Source: Ferrovibrio sp035304305
Lineage (GTDB): Bacteria > Pseudomonadota > Alphaproteobacteria > Ferrovibrionales > Ferrovibrionaceae
Assembly: GCF_035304305.1 (NCBI RefSeq)
Contig: NZ_DATGQG010000038.1
Coordinates: 8,924 to 72,923 of the forward strand
Direction of reading: 5' to 3'
Length of the DNA: 64,000 nt
Notes under the pieces: model-generated
What the model saw: the letters and a program-made list of their open reading frames with translations, nothing else
Databases searched by the model: none
What the model was told of the DNA's origin: nothing
Position numbers and translations under genes: made by a program
Part shown: piece by piece, positions 53,536 to 61,756 of the stretch
Layout of the letters: the number at the start of each line of letters is the position of its first letter
How positions within the stretch are numbered: the first letter of the stretch is position 1

Positions 53536-54180
53536 TCACCGGCGCAGAACGAACTCGCCAGCCGGCCGGCGATGCTCCCAGCCGCGCCGCTCCAGTTCCG
53601 GCTCGTCGGTCTGCTCGGCCGGATAGCCGACGCAGAGATAGGCGATCAGGCGCCATTCCGCCGGCACGTCGAGATCGCGGCAGACGGCGATCGGATCGAG
53701 AATCGAGACCCAGCCGGCGCCGACGCCATGCGCCCGGGCCGCCAGCCAGAAGCCGTAGACCGCCATCACCGAGGAATAGTCCAGCATCTCGGGCATGGTA
53801 CGGCGGCCGAGGCCATGACCCTGCCCGGTGGCCTCGTCGCAGAAGACGGCGAGATGCACCGGCGCTTCCCTCAGGCCGGCCAGTTTGAGCGAGGCATAGA
53901 GCCTTGCCTGCTCGCCCCTGTAGTCGCGCAGGGCCTCGGCATTCTCGCGTTCGAAATTGGCGATCACCCTGGCGCGGCGGGCCGGGTCCTCCACCAGCAC
54001 GAAGCGCCAGGGCTGGCTGTTGCCGACGCTGGGCGCCAGCGCCGCCAGCTCCAGCAGATGTCCGATCAGCGCCGGATCGACCGGGTCGGGCCGGAAATGC
54101 CGCACATCGCGGCGCCAGACCATCAGGTCGCGCAGCCTGTCCCGGAAGGCGGTATCGAAATCGGGCGGTGAGCCGGTCAT
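53536..54180 (-). CDS. bluB: 5,6-dimethylbenzimidazole synthase BluB
   Basis: A 214-residue flavin-destroying nitroreductase-fold enzyme that makes dimethylbenzimidazole, the lower ligand of vitamin B12. BluB patterns are VWRRDVRHFRPDPVD, LAPSVGNSQPWRFVLVEDP and GHGLGRRTMPEMLDYSSVMAV, with AYLCVGYPAEQTDEPELERRGWE at the C-terminus. The start is ATG 54180 (MTGSPPDFDTAF). It is 4 bases from the Na/Pi gene, probably co-transcribed. No other cobalamin gene is in the window. Confidence 0.94.
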   Translation of the reverse strand: MTGSPPDFDTAFRDRLRDLMVWRRDVRHFRPDPVDPALIGHLLELAALAPSVGNSQPWRFVLVEDPARRARVIANFERENAEALRDYRGEQARLYASLKLAGLREAPVHLAVFCDEATGQGHGLGRRTMPEMLDYSSVMAVYGFWLAARAHGVGAGWVSILDPIAVCRDLDVPAEWRLIAYLCVGYPAEQTDEPELERRGWEHRRPAGEFVLRR

Positions 54181-54315
54181 TGCGCCTCCATGATACGGCG
54201 CGCCGCCCGGAATGCGGAAGCATTCCGTTCCGCCCTCCGCGTCACGCCGCCGCAATCGCGGGGTGCGGGAAATCCGCTAGACTGGCCGGAACCGAAACCG
54301 ACGGCAGGAGCAGAG

Positions 54316-54654
54316 ATGACCGGGAATACGATCGCGTTCGAACTGGCGCAGCTGCGGCGGATGCGGCTGGCATCGCTGTTCGAGGGCTCGACGCTCGTCC
54401 TGCTGGTCTGCGTCGCCATGCCGCTGAAATACATGGCCGGCTATCCGCAGGCGACGCAGATCATCGGATCGGTGCACGGTTTCGCATTTCTCTTCTATGT
54501 CTGGGTGGTGATCAATACGGTGGCTGGCGGCGGCTGGCGGGTTGCCGAGGTCCTGCGCCTGCTGGTATCTGCCTTCATTCCCTTCGGCGCCTTCTTCAAT
54601 GTCGGATTCCTGCGCCGCAAGGGCGAGGCGATCGCCGCACGGGGGATGCTGTGA
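54316..54654 (+). CDS. DUF3817 family small membrane protein
   Basis: A 112-residue protein with three hydrophobic segments and the DUF3817 pattern. LRRMRLASLFEGSTLVLLVCVAMPLKYMAGYPQATQIIGSVHGFAF contains the conserved EG-S and MPLKY-x-x-GYP elements; the C-terminus reads PFGAFFNVGFLRRK. The ATG at 54316 has GGCAGGAG upstream. The stop overlaps the next start by one base (TGATG). Function unknown. Confidence 0.88.
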   Translation: MTGNTIAFELAQLRRMRLASLFEGSTLVLLVCVAMPLKYMAGYPQATQIIGSVHGFAFLFYVWVVINTVAGGGWRVAEVLRLLVSAFIPFGAFFNVGFLRRKGEAIAARGML

Positions 54655-55073
54655 TGCTGTATCTCTGGCTGAAGGCGCTGCATCTCGCAGCCGTGGTGAC
54701 CTGGATCGGCGGCATGATCATGCTCGGGCTGACGCTGCGCCATGCCGTGGCCGGACGGCCGCCGGATTTCCAGCGTCTTCTGGCGGCCCTGCATGGCTGG
54801 GACCGGCGGGTCACCGGGCCGGCCATGGGGCTGGCCTGGATCCTGGGAATCTGGATGGTGGTCGATGCCGGCTGGCTCGGCGCCAACTGGCTCTGGGTGA
54901 AGCTGGTGCTGGTGGCGCTGCTGTCGGGCCTGCACGGTTTCCTGGCCGGCAATCTGCGAAGGTTGGCCGGTGATGCCGGCTGGACGCCGCCGCCATCCCT
55001 GCGCCTCGCGCTGCCCGTCACGCTGGCCGGCCTTGCGGTGATTGCCGCGATGGTGGTCGTCAAGCCGTTCTAG
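54654..55073 (+). CDS. CopD/HemJ-like small membrane protein
   Basis: A 139-residue membrane protein with four hydrophobic helices. KALHLAAVVTWIGGMIMLGLTLRHAV is the CopD-type start with a conserved His (LHLAAV), and a second His occurs in LHGFLAGNLRR, consistent with heme or copper coordination seen in CopD and HemJ relatives. It is coupled to the DUF3817 gene, so the two probably form a membrane complex. A precise role cannot be given. Confidence 0.8.
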   Translation: MLYLWLKALHLAAVVTWIGGMIMLGLTLRHAVAGRPPDFQRLLAALHGWDRRVTGPAMGLAWILGIWMVVDAGWLGANWLWVKLVLVALLSGLHGFLAGNLRRLAGDAGWTPPPSLRLALPVTLAGLAVIAAMVVVKPF

Positions 55074-55074
55074 G

Positions 55075-55788
55075 CTACAGCAGGCCCTTCTCGCGGAAGC
55101 TCACATGTCCCTTGCGGCCGACCACCAGATGGTCGTGCAGCGCAATGCCCAGAGCCGCCGCCGCATCGCGCACCTGTTTCGTCATCTCGATATCGGCGCG
55201 TGAGGGCGTCGGGTCGCCGCTCGGGTGATTGTGCACGAGGATCAGCGCCGCCGCGTTCAGCTCCAGCGCCCGTTTCACCACTTCGCGCGGATAGACCGGC
55301 GTGTGGTCGATGGTGCCGCGCTGCTGCGCCTCGTCGGCGATCACCTGGTTCTTGCGGTCGAGAAACAGGATGCGGAACTGTTCGATGCCTTCATGCTGCA
55401 GCACAGCCCGGCAGTAATCGAGCAGGGCCTGCCAGTTGCTGATCGCCGGTCGCTGCATCGCGTCGGCCTTCAGCATGCGCAGGCCGGCCTCGCGGGTCAC
55501 CTTCAGCGCGGCAATCACCGCCGCGCCGCAGCCGGGCACCTTGCCGAGGCGATCCACGGGGGCCGCCAGTACGGCGGCAAGGCTGCCGAATTCATCCACC
55601 AGCGCTTTCGCCAGCGGCTTCACGTCGCCGTTGCGGAAGACGCCGAACAGGATCAGTTCGAGGATCTCATAATCCGGTATGCCAACGCCGCCGCTCTCCA
55701 GGAAGCGGGCCCGCAACCTGCTGCGATGGCCGTGGTAGTGGGGCTTCTCGCCCGTCTCGCTGTCGCTTTCGCTTTCGCTTTCGGCCAT
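55075..55788 (-). CDS. radC: RadC family JAB/MPN-domain protein
   Basis: A 237-residue RadC. An acidic Ser/Glu-rich start (AESESESDSETGEK) is followed by a helix-hairpin-helix (LGKVPGCGAAVIAALK) and a JAB domain with the zinc motif LVHNHPSGDPTPSRADIEMT. The DNA-repair role historically given to RadC is not supported, and its activity is unclear. The ATG at 55788 is preferred over a longer frame. It ends 1 base after the CopD-like gene on the other strand. Confidence 0.92.
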   Translation of the reverse strand: MAESESESDSETGEKPHYHGHRSRLRARFLESGGVGIPDYEILELILFGVFRNGDVKPLAKALVDEFGSLAAVLAAPVDRLGKVPGCGAAVIAALKVTREAGLRMLKADAMQRPAISNWQALLDYCRAVLQHEGIEQFRILFLDRKNQVIADEAQQRGTIDHTPVYPREVVKRALELNAAALILVHNHPSGDPTPSRADIEMTKQVRDAAAALGIALHDHLVVGRKGHVSFREKGLL

Positions 55789-55912
55789 GGCCCGGCAGCT
55801 TTCCCTCGGGAAAGCGTACCACCGGCGCCGGCCTGCGAACAGACACAACCGGACGCGGCGTCCTGCATGCTCACATGGACGGCACGTCCGGGTGCGGAAA
55901 ATACTGACGGGA

Positions 55913-56743
55913 TCAGACGTAGGGCGGCTTGTGCCAGCCCCTGGGCGACAGGGTGAAGATTTCGTAACCGGTCTCGGTGACGCCGATCGAGTGTTCGAAC
56001 TGCGCCGAGAGCGAACGGTCCTTGGTCACCGCGGTCCAGCCGTCCGACAGCAGCTTCACCTGCCATTTGCCGGCATTCACCATCGGCTCGATGGTGAAGA
56101 ACATGCCGGGCTTGAGCGGCACGGCATGCTTGCGCTCTTCGTAATGCAGGATGTTCGGCGGCTCGTGGAAGATCCGGCCCAGGCCGTGGCCGCAGAAATC
56201 GCGCACCACCGAGAAGCGCTCCTTCTCCACGAAGGTCTGGATGGCGCGGCCGATATCGGCCGTGGTGGCGCCCGGCTTCACCGCCTCGATACCGCGCATC
56301 ATGGCTTCGTAGGTCACCTCGCAGAGGCGGCGGCCCTTCACGCCGACATTTCCGAGCAGGAACATGCGGCTGGTATCGCCATGCCAGCCATCAAGGATGA
56401 CGGTGACGTCGATATTCAGGATGTCGCCTTCTTCTAGGACCTTGTCGCCCGGGATGCCGTGGCAGACGACATGGTTCACCGAGGTGCAGATCGATTTTGG
56501 GAAACCGCGATAGCCTAGCGGCGCCGGCACCGCGCCATGCTCGATGATGAAGGCATGGCAGAGGTCGTCCAGTTTGCCGGTGGTCACGCCGGGGACGACG
56601 AAGGGGGTGATGTAGTCCAGCGTTTCCGCGGCTAGCCGCCCCGCGGCGCGCATGCCGGCGAAATCCTCGGGTTTGTGCAGCCGGATGGCACCGGGACGGA
56701 AATCCTCGTCCTCCTCGGCGACTTGGGCAAGATTTTGATTCAC
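55913..56743 (-). CDS. map: Type I methionine aminopeptidase
   Basis: A 276-residue MetAP that removes initiator methionine. The substrate and metal residues are visible: His in NHVVCHGIPGD, Asp in LNIDVTVILDGWHGDTSRMF (both bridging Asp), His in CGHGLGRIFHEPP, and Glu in FTIEPMVN and AQFEHSIGVTE. The N-terminal ~30 residues are an unconserved polar extension. It lies 18 bases downstream of sfsA on the same strand. Confidence 0.96.
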   Translation of the reverse strand: MNQNLAQVAEEDEDFRPGAIRLHKPEDFAGMRAAGRLAAETLDYITPFVVPGVTTGKLDDLCHAFIIEHGAVPAPLGYRGFPKSICTSVNHVVCHGIPGDKVLEEGDILNIDVTVILDGWHGDTSRMFLLGNVGVKGRRLCEVTYEAMMRGIEAVKPGATTADIGRAIQTFVEKERFSVVRDFCGHGLGRIFHEPPNILHYEERKHAVPLKPGMFFTIEPMVNAGKWQVKLLSDGWTAVTKDRSLSAQFEHSIGVTETGYEIFTLSPRGWHKPPYV

Positions 56744-56761
56744 AACGATAATTCCAGATTT

Positions 56762-57454
56762 TTACAGATCCAGCGGAAGGCGGCGGTCGATACGGATGGC
56801 GGCCTGCGTCACGCTGCAGGCGTAACATAGCGCCTCGACCCCCGCATTCCTAGCCTCCCTGAAAGCGGCGGCGTAGGCGGGGTCGCAATCTTCGGCGATG
56901 CGGAAACGGCTGCAATCGCCGCGCTGCACTACGAAAAGCAGCACGGCACGATGACCCGCCGCGACCATGGCGGCCAGTTCCTGCATATGCCTGGCGCCGC
57001 GGGCCGTCACGCAGTCGGGGAATTCGGCGAGACCCGGCTGCCGCATGAGGTGCACGTTCTTGACCTCGAGATAGCAGTCCGGCCGGCCCTCCGCGGTCAG
57101 CAGGAAATCCACCCGGCTGGCGGCGCCGTAGGCCACTTCCGGGCGATGCAGGTGATAGCCCGCCAGTTCCGGAATGGCATCGGCCGCCAGCGCCTCGGCC
57201 ACCAGCCGGTTGGGCAGTGTGGTGTCGATCCCGACCAGCGCGCCGTCGGCCTCGGCCAGAACCCAGCCCCAGCGCAGCTTGCCGCGGCCCGGCTTGAGCC
57301 AGACGCGGCTGCCCGGTTCGGCGAGGCCCAGCATCGCGCCAGGATTGGGGCAGTGCACGGTTTCCTCCCGCCCGTCGGGAAAACGCACATCGGCCAGGAA
57401 ACGTTTGTAGCGGCGCAGCAGGATGGCCGGGGTCAGCGGAACGGGGAAGTCCAT
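56762..57454 (-). CDS. sfsA: SfsA DNA/RNA nuclease family protein
   Basis: A 230-residue SfsA. The N-terminal OB-like domain has RRYKRFLADVRFPDGREETVHCPNPGAMLGL, and the PD-(D/E)XK-type nuclease core shows AASRVDFLLTAEGRPDCYLEVKNVHL. The ending is a helical segment with CYACSVT. First studied as a maltose-fermentation regulator, later members show nucleic-acid binding and nuclease activity. It heads the sfsA-map pair. Confidence 0.95.
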   Translation of the reverse strand: MDFPVPLTPAILLRRYKRFLADVRFPDGREETVHCPNPGAMLGLAEPGSRVWLKPGRGKLRWGWVLAEADGALVGIDTTLPNRLVAEALAADAIPELAGYHLHRPEVAYGAASRVDFLLTAEGRPDCYLEVKNVHLMRQPGLAEFPDCVTARGARHMQELAAMVAAGHRAVLLFVVQRGDCSRFRIAEDCDPAYAAAFREARNAGVEALCYACSVTQAAIRIDRRLPLDL

Positions 57455-57509
57455 GGGCAGGCTTTAGCGGTCTCTGGTCTGCCCGTCCAGCGCGTGCTAT
57501 GCCTGCCCC

Positions 57510-58283
57510 ATGACCGAGATGCAGGGCGGAAAAGCGAAAATCGTCACCGCAGCGATGCTGGTGATCGGCAACGAAATCCTGTCCGGCCGCACCCGTGATG
57601 CCAACATGCATTTCCTTGCCGGCAAGCTGACCGAGGCCGGCATCCGCCTGATGGAAGCCCGCGTGGTACCCGACGTGGAGGACACGATCGTCGCCGCCGT
57701 GAACGAACTGCGCGGCCGCTACGACTACGTCTTCACCTCGGGCGGCATCGGACCGACCCATGACGACATCACCGCCGACTGCATCGCCAGGGCCTTCGGC
57801 GTCGGCATCGACGTCCAGCCGGAAGCGCGGCGGCGGCTGGAAGCCCATTACGAGCCCGGCATGCTGAACGCGGCAAGGCTGCGCATGGCGCGGATTCCCG
57901 ATACCGCCACGCTGATCGACAATCCGGTTTCGGCGGCGCCGGGCTTCCGTATCGGCAATGTGCTGGTCATGGCCGGCGTGCCGATGATCTTCCAGGCGAT
58001 GGTGGCGAGCGTATTGCCGACGCTCACCGGCGGTGACCGGCTGCTGTCGCGCACGGTGATCTGCCAGGTGCCGGAAGGGGCGGTGGCGGAACCGCTGGGA
58101 GCCCTGCAGAAGGAATATCCCGACGTGGAGATGGGGTCCTATCCGGCCTTCCGCGGCGGCAAGGCATCCACCTCCATCGTGCTGCGCAGCACGGACAGGC
58201 AGCGGCTCGATGCTGCCGCCGGGAGAATGCACGAGATCTTCCGCCAGCTCGGCGGAGAGCCTGTCGAGAACGAGATTGTCTGA
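57510..58283 (+). CDS. MoaB/Mog-domain molybdopterin-binding protein (CinA N-terminal-like)
   Basis: A 257-residue protein with the MoCF-binding domain of CinA. AAMLVIGNEILSGRTRDAN, TSGGIGPTHDDITADCIA and NVLVMAGVPMIFQAM are typical. The C-terminal nicotinamide-nucleotide amidase domain of full CinA is absent, so this is the short, solitary form found near sfsA/map in alphaproteobacteria. The substrate is probably a nucleotide or pterin derivative. It overlaps the next gene by one base. Confidence 0.9.
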   Translation: MTEMQGGKAKIVTAAMLVIGNEILSGRTRDANMHFLAGKLTEAGIRLMEARVVPDVEDTIVAAVNELRGRYDYVFTSGGIGPTHDDITADCIARAFGVGIDVQPEARRRLEAHYEPGMLNAARLRMARIPDTATLIDNPVSAAPGFRIGNVLVMAGVPMIFQAMVASVLPTLTGGDRLLSRTVICQVPEGAVAEPLGALQKEYPDVEMGSYPAFRGGKASTSIVLRSTDRQRLDAAAGRMHEIFRQLGGEPVENEIV

Positions 58284-58672
58284 TGCGCTGGTTTGCTGCT
58301 CTGGCCCTGGCCCTCTTTGCAACTTCCGCCGCGGCGCAGACGCCGGGGCAGTATGACGCCCAGCTTCCCGCGGCCAATGTGCCGCCACCGCCGTTCCTCA
58401 CCCGGGACATGACCGCCCTTTGCGAGGCTGCCGACAGCAGCCCGGAGCAGATTGCCTGCCTGCGCTACCTGCAGGGCGCCGTCGCGATGTACGAGCTCAC
58501 GGTCGCGGAAGGCACGGAACTCACCTGGTTCTGCGCGCCGCGCGAGGCGCCGGGCAGCCTGCTGCGGCAGCAGTTTCTGAACTGGGCGGCGGACAATCCG
58601 GATCAGGCCGATACCGATGCCATCCAGGCGGTCAGGGCGGCGTTGAGCGACGCTTTTCCCTGCCAGGAATAG
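58283..58672 (+). CDS. Rap1a/Tai-type secreted small protein
   Basis: A 129-residue exported protein. A Sec signal peptide ends near AAAQ (residue ~20). The mature part has the Rap1a-like pattern: LCEAADSSPEQIACLRYLQGAV with two Cys, WFCAPREAPGSLLRQQFLNWAADNP, and a C-terminal ALSDAFPC. That spacing matches the Rap1a/Tai family, known as type VI secretion immunity proteins, but the same fold is widespread outside T6SS loci, and no effector or T6SS gene is here. Coupled to the MoaB-like gene (TGATG). Confidence 0.72.
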   Translation: MRWFAALALALFATSAAAQTPGQYDAQLPAANVPPPPFLTRDMTALCEAADSSPEQIACLRYLQGAVAMYELTVAEGTELTWFCAPREAPGSLLRQQFLNWAADNPDQADTDAIQAVRAALSDAFPCQE

Positions 58673-58740
58673 CGACCGGCCTGCCTTCAAATTGCCGTGT
58701 TGCTGAACAAAGCTGCGCGCAACACCGTTTCGTCCCCGGT

Positions 58741-59097
58741 ATGATCCGGCTGAAACCCATGCGCCGTCTTCTCGCCCTTGCCGCTCTTGCGATGCTCGCT
58801 GCCTGCGGGCCGCCGCTGACCTGGACCAAGCCCAACGTCACGGAGGCGGAGGCACGTCTGGATTATGACGAATGCACTGGGCTGGCGCGCGATCAGGCCT
58901 TCCGGGAGAGCTTCTTCGGCTATGGCTATTACGGTTACGGCCGCTTCGGCCCCGGATATCCCTGGTCGCCTTACGGCCGTGCCTATTCGCCCTTCCATCA
59001 CGATCCCTTCATGAGCAGGGTGCAGCGCGAGCACGATCTGCACGCCTTCTGCCTGCGCGCCCGCGGCTACCGACTGACTCCGATGGCCCAGCAATGA
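58741..59097 (+). CDS. Small lipoprotein 1 of a three-paralogue cassette
   Basis: About 118 residues (or 112 from ATG 58759, which I slightly prefer because MRRLLALAALAMLAAC begins a canonical lipoprotein signal with lipobox LAAC). The mature part has LTWTKPNVTEAEARLDYDEC, a Gly/Tyr/Pro-rich middle (FGYGYYGYGRFGPGYP) and a C-terminal FCLRARGYRLTP. Two Cys remain after the lipid Cys. It is the most divergent member of the set. Its stop overlaps lipoprotein 2 (ATGA at 59094). I do not recognise a named family. Confidence 0.75.
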   Translation: MIRLKPMRRLLALAALAMLAACGPPLTWTKPNVTEAEARLDYDECTGLARDQAFRESFFGYGYYGYGRFGPGYPWSPYGRAYSPFHHDPFMSRVQREHDLHAFCLRARGYRLTPMAQQ

Positions 59098-59432
59098 TCC
59101 GCCGCGCAATCCCGGTCGCCGTCCTGCTGTCATTTGCCGCCTGCGCGCCGTCGACCGAGTGGTCGCGCGCAGATACAACGCCGGAGCAGCTGGCGGCCGA
59201 CGAGCGGGCCTGCGCGGAGATCGCGCAGTACCAGGCGCTCGACGAGAGTTTCGCCTCGGGGCCGAAATACCCGCCGCTGCGCGACACGCAGTTCATCATG
59301 GACAGCGATGCGGAGGGCGGCGGAGGCGGCATGGTCGCATCCTACAGTCGCCGGGGGCCGCGGGAATACGAACTGACGGAATACTGCATGCAGCAGCGCG
59401 GCTACCAGCTCGTGCCGGTAAGGAAGCCATGA
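59094..59432 (+). CDS. Small lipoprotein 2 of a three-paralogue cassette
   Basis: A 112-residue lipoprotein. The signal ends with lipobox SFAACA. The mature part reads TEWSRADTTPEQLAADERAC, then EIAQYQALDESFAS, a variable Gly/Ser-rich middle, and the shared ending RGPREYELTEYCMQQRGYQLVPV. It is closest to lipoprotein 3. Conserved in all three are a Trp near the N-terminus, an internal Cys after an acidic run and a C-terminal C-(M/L)-x-x-RGY-x-L. Start and stop are both coupled by ATGA overlaps. Function unknown. Confidence 0.8.
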   Translation: MIRRAIPVAVLLSFAACAPSTEWSRADTTPEQLAADERACAEIAQYQALDESFASGPKYPPLRDTQFIMDSDAEGGGGGMVASYSRRGPREYELTEYCMQQRGYQLVPVRKP

Positions 59433-59761
59433 AACGGATCGCTTCGATCATCCTGCTGCTGACCCTGGCTGCCTGCGCGCGGACTCCAACAGAATGGACC
59501 CGCGCCGATACCTCCGAAGCGCAGCGCATGGCTGACGAGAAGGAATGCGGCGCCATCGCCTACAGGCAGGCGCTGGATGAGAGCACGGCGTCGCACAATC
59601 TCTATCCGCCCTATACCGGCACCGGCTTCGGCTGGGGCCCGCCATGGCACAGCGTGCGCTCGCCGTCCTATTTTGAGCGGGGGCCGCGGGAATACGAGTT
59701 CCGCGACTACTGCATGCGCCAGCGTGGCTATGTGCTGACGCCGGTCAGGCCGGCGGGCTGA
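59429..59761 (+). CDS. Small lipoprotein 3 of a three-paralogue cassette
   Basis: A 110-residue lipoprotein with signal MKRIASIILLLTLAAC (lipobox LAAC). It has TEWTRADTSEAQRMADEKEC, AIAYRQALDEST, a variable Pro/Gly/Trp middle (GTGFGWGPPWHSV) and GPREYEFRDYCMRQRGYVLTPV. The close match to lipoprotein 2 in both ends shows a recent tandem duplication with divergence of the middle. It is the last gene of the group and ends 4 bases before the convergent ABC operon. Confidence 0.8.
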   Translation: MKRIASIILLLTLAACARTPTEWTRADTSEAQRMADEKECGAIAYRQALDESTASHNLYPPYTGTGFGWGPPWHSVRSPSYFERGPREYEFRDYCMRQRGYVLTPVRPAG

Positions 59762-59764
59762 CGA

Positions 59765-60754
59765 TCAGCCGTTGATTTCTTCGGCGCGGTGACAGGCAAC
59801 CTGCCGGCCGCCGCCCGTCTCCCGCAATTCGGGCGTCTCGCTGCGGCAGATGCCAGTGGCGAAGCTGCAGCGATCGGCCAGCGCGCAGCCGGGCCGGAGT
59901 TCCGTCTGACTCGGCGGATTGCCGGGCAGGGCCGCGCGGCGGCGTTTCTGCCCGGGCGGCGGCGGGACCGGTTGCGGCAATGCGGCCAGCAGCGCCCGCG
60001 TATAGGGGTGCGCCGGGCTGGCGAAGATCTCTGCCGTCGGGCCGGTCTCGACGATGCGGCCGAGATACATCACCGCCAGCCGCGCGCAGACATGGTCGAT
60101 GACCGCGAGATTGTGGCTGATGAAGAGATAGGTGATGCCATGGCGGCGCTGCAGCTCCGCCATCAGGTTCAGCACCTGGGCCTGCACCGAAACGTCCAGC
60201 GCCGACACCGCCTCGTCGGCGACGATCAGTTTCGGATGCGTGATCAGCGCGCGGGCGATGGCGATGCGCTGGCGCTGTCCGCCGGAGAATTCATGGGGGT
60301 ATCTCGCCATGTCGCCCTCGCGCAGGCCGACATTCGTCAGCGCCTCGGCGATGCGTTCGCGGCGGGCGCCGCGCGGCAGCTTCTCCAGTACGTCCAGCGG
60401 TTCGGCGACGATCCTCTCGACCTTCTGCCGCGGATCGAGCGAGCCGTAGGGGTCCTGGAACACCATCTGGAAATCGCGCCGCGCGGCGCGCAGCTCCGCC
60501 GCGTTCAGCGCGTTAAGGTCGCGGTCCCGGAATGTCACCGTACCGCGATCGGGTTTTTCCAGCGCCATGACAAGGCGCGCCAGCGTCGACTTCCCGCAGC
60601 CGGACTCGCCCACGATGCCGAGGCTTTCGCCGCTCTCGATATGCAGCGTTACGCCGTTCACCGCATGTACGGCGGGCCGCGGGCCGAGCAGCGCGGTGCG
60701 CGGCAGCGGATAGGCCTTGTGGATATCGGCCAGCCGGACGAGGGGGGCGGTCAC
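59765..60754 (-). CDS. Peptide/nickel-type ABC transporter ATPase (DppF/OppF-like)
   Basis: A 329-residue ATPase. It has Walker A GESGCGKST, Q-loop MVFQDPYGSLDPRQ, signature FSGGQRQR, Walker B LIVADEAVSALD and H-loop FISHNLAVI. The C-terminal oligopeptide-transporter extension carries the Cys-rich RPGCALADRC and SFATGICR iron-sulfur-like motif of this family. The GTG start at 60754 overlaps the stop of the previous gene by 4 bases. It is the last gene of the operon. Confidence 0.92.
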   Translation of the reverse strand: MTAPLVRLADIHKAYPLPRTALLGPRPAVHAVNGVTLHIESGESLGIVGESGCGKSTLARLVMALEKPDRGTVTFRDRDLNALNAAELRAARRDFQMVFQDPYGSLDPRQKVERIVAEPLDVLEKLPRGARRERIAEALTNVGLREGDMARYPHEFSGGQRQRIAIARALITHPKLIVADEAVSALDVSVQAQVLNLMAELQRRHGITYLFISHNLAVIDHVCARLAVMYLGRIVETGPTAEIFASPAHPYTRALLAALPQPVPPPPGQKRRRAALPGNPPSQTELRPGCALADRCSFATGICRSETPELRETGGGRQVACHRAEEING

Positions 60755-61755
60755 GGCAGCAGGCTCCGCGATACATCGGTGCGCCAGCATTCGGCCCGGT
60801 GCAGCGGCCCGACGGCGACATCGGGCGGCATCTCGGCGCGGCAGCGCGGCTCGGACAGCGGACAGCGATCGGCGAAGGCGCAGGCGGGGCCGAGCCGGTG
60901 CAGTTCCGGCACGATGCCCGGGATTGTCGGCAGCGGCGGTCGCGGGTAGCGGTTATCCGCGCCCGCGCGGCCGAGCCGCGGCATGGCGGCGAACAGGCCG
61001 CGCGAGTAGGGATGGGTGAGATCGCCGAATACCTCGCCCACCGGGCCGGTTTCGATGGCGCGGCCGGCATACATCACCATCACATGCTGCACGGTTTCGG
61101 CGATCACGCCGAGGTCGTGGCTGATCAGGATCAGCGCCATGCCGCTGTCTTCGACCAGGCTCTGGATGAGATCGAGGATCTGGCCCTGGATGGTGACGTC
61201 CAGCGCGGTGGTGGGTTCGTCGGCGATCAGCAGGTCGGGATCGCAGGCCAGCGCCATGGCGATCATCACGCGCTGGCGCTGGCCGCCCGACATCTGGTGC
61301 GGATAGGCATCGAGCCGGCTGCGCGGCTGCGGGATGCCCACGCGATCCAGCAGCTCGACGGCGCGTTCCAGTGCCTGCCGCCGGTTCATGCCACGGTGCA
61401 GCATCAGCGGTTCGGCGATCTGGTCGCCGATGCGATGCAGCGGGTTGAGCGAGGTCATCGGCTCCTGGAAGATCATCGCCATGCGGTTGCCGCGCAGGCG
61501 GCACAACGCCGCTTCATCGGCCTGCAGCAGGTCCTCGCCCTGGAAAGCGATCCGGCCCTCGGCCCTGGCGCCGTCGGGAAGCAGGCCCATCAGGGCCAGC
61601 GCCGTCATCGACTTGCCGCAGCCGCTTTCGCCCACGATGCCCAGCGTTTCGCCGCGGCGCAGGTCGAAGCTCAGGCCGCGCACCGGCTGCACCGGGCCCT
61701 GGCCGGAGGCCAGCGTGACCCGCAGGTCGGAAACGGACAGCAGCGGCGCGGTCAT
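60751..61755 (-). CDS. Peptide/nickel-type ABC transporter ATPase (DppD/OppD-like)
   Basis: A 334-residue ATPase. Walker A is GESGCGKSM, the Q-loop MIFQEPMTSLNPLH, signature MSGGQRQR, Walker B LLIADEPTTALD and the H-loop LISHDLGVI. The C-terminal extension has the family Cys pattern GPACAFADRCPLSEPRCR. The start ATG 61755 (MTAPLLSVSDL) is chosen over a longer non-family frame. It lies between dppC-like and dppF-like genes in one operon. Confidence 0.92.
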   Translation of the reverse strand: MTAPLLSVSDLRVTLASGQGPVQPVRGLSFDLRRGETLGIVGESGCGKSMTALALMGLLPDGARAEGRIAFQGEDLLQADEAALCRLRGNRMAMIFQEPMTSLNPLHRIGDQIAEPLMLHRGMNRRQALERAVELLDRVGIPQPRSRLDAYPHQMSGGQRQRVMIAMALACDPDLLIADEPTTALDVTIQGQILDLIQSLVEDSGMALILISHDLGVIAETVQHVMVMYAGRAIETGPVGEVFGDLTHPYSRGLFAAMPRLGRAGADNRYPRPPLPTIPGIVPELHRLGPACAFADRCPLSEPRCRAEMPPDVAVGPLHRAECWRTDVSRSLLP

Positions 61756-61756
61756 G

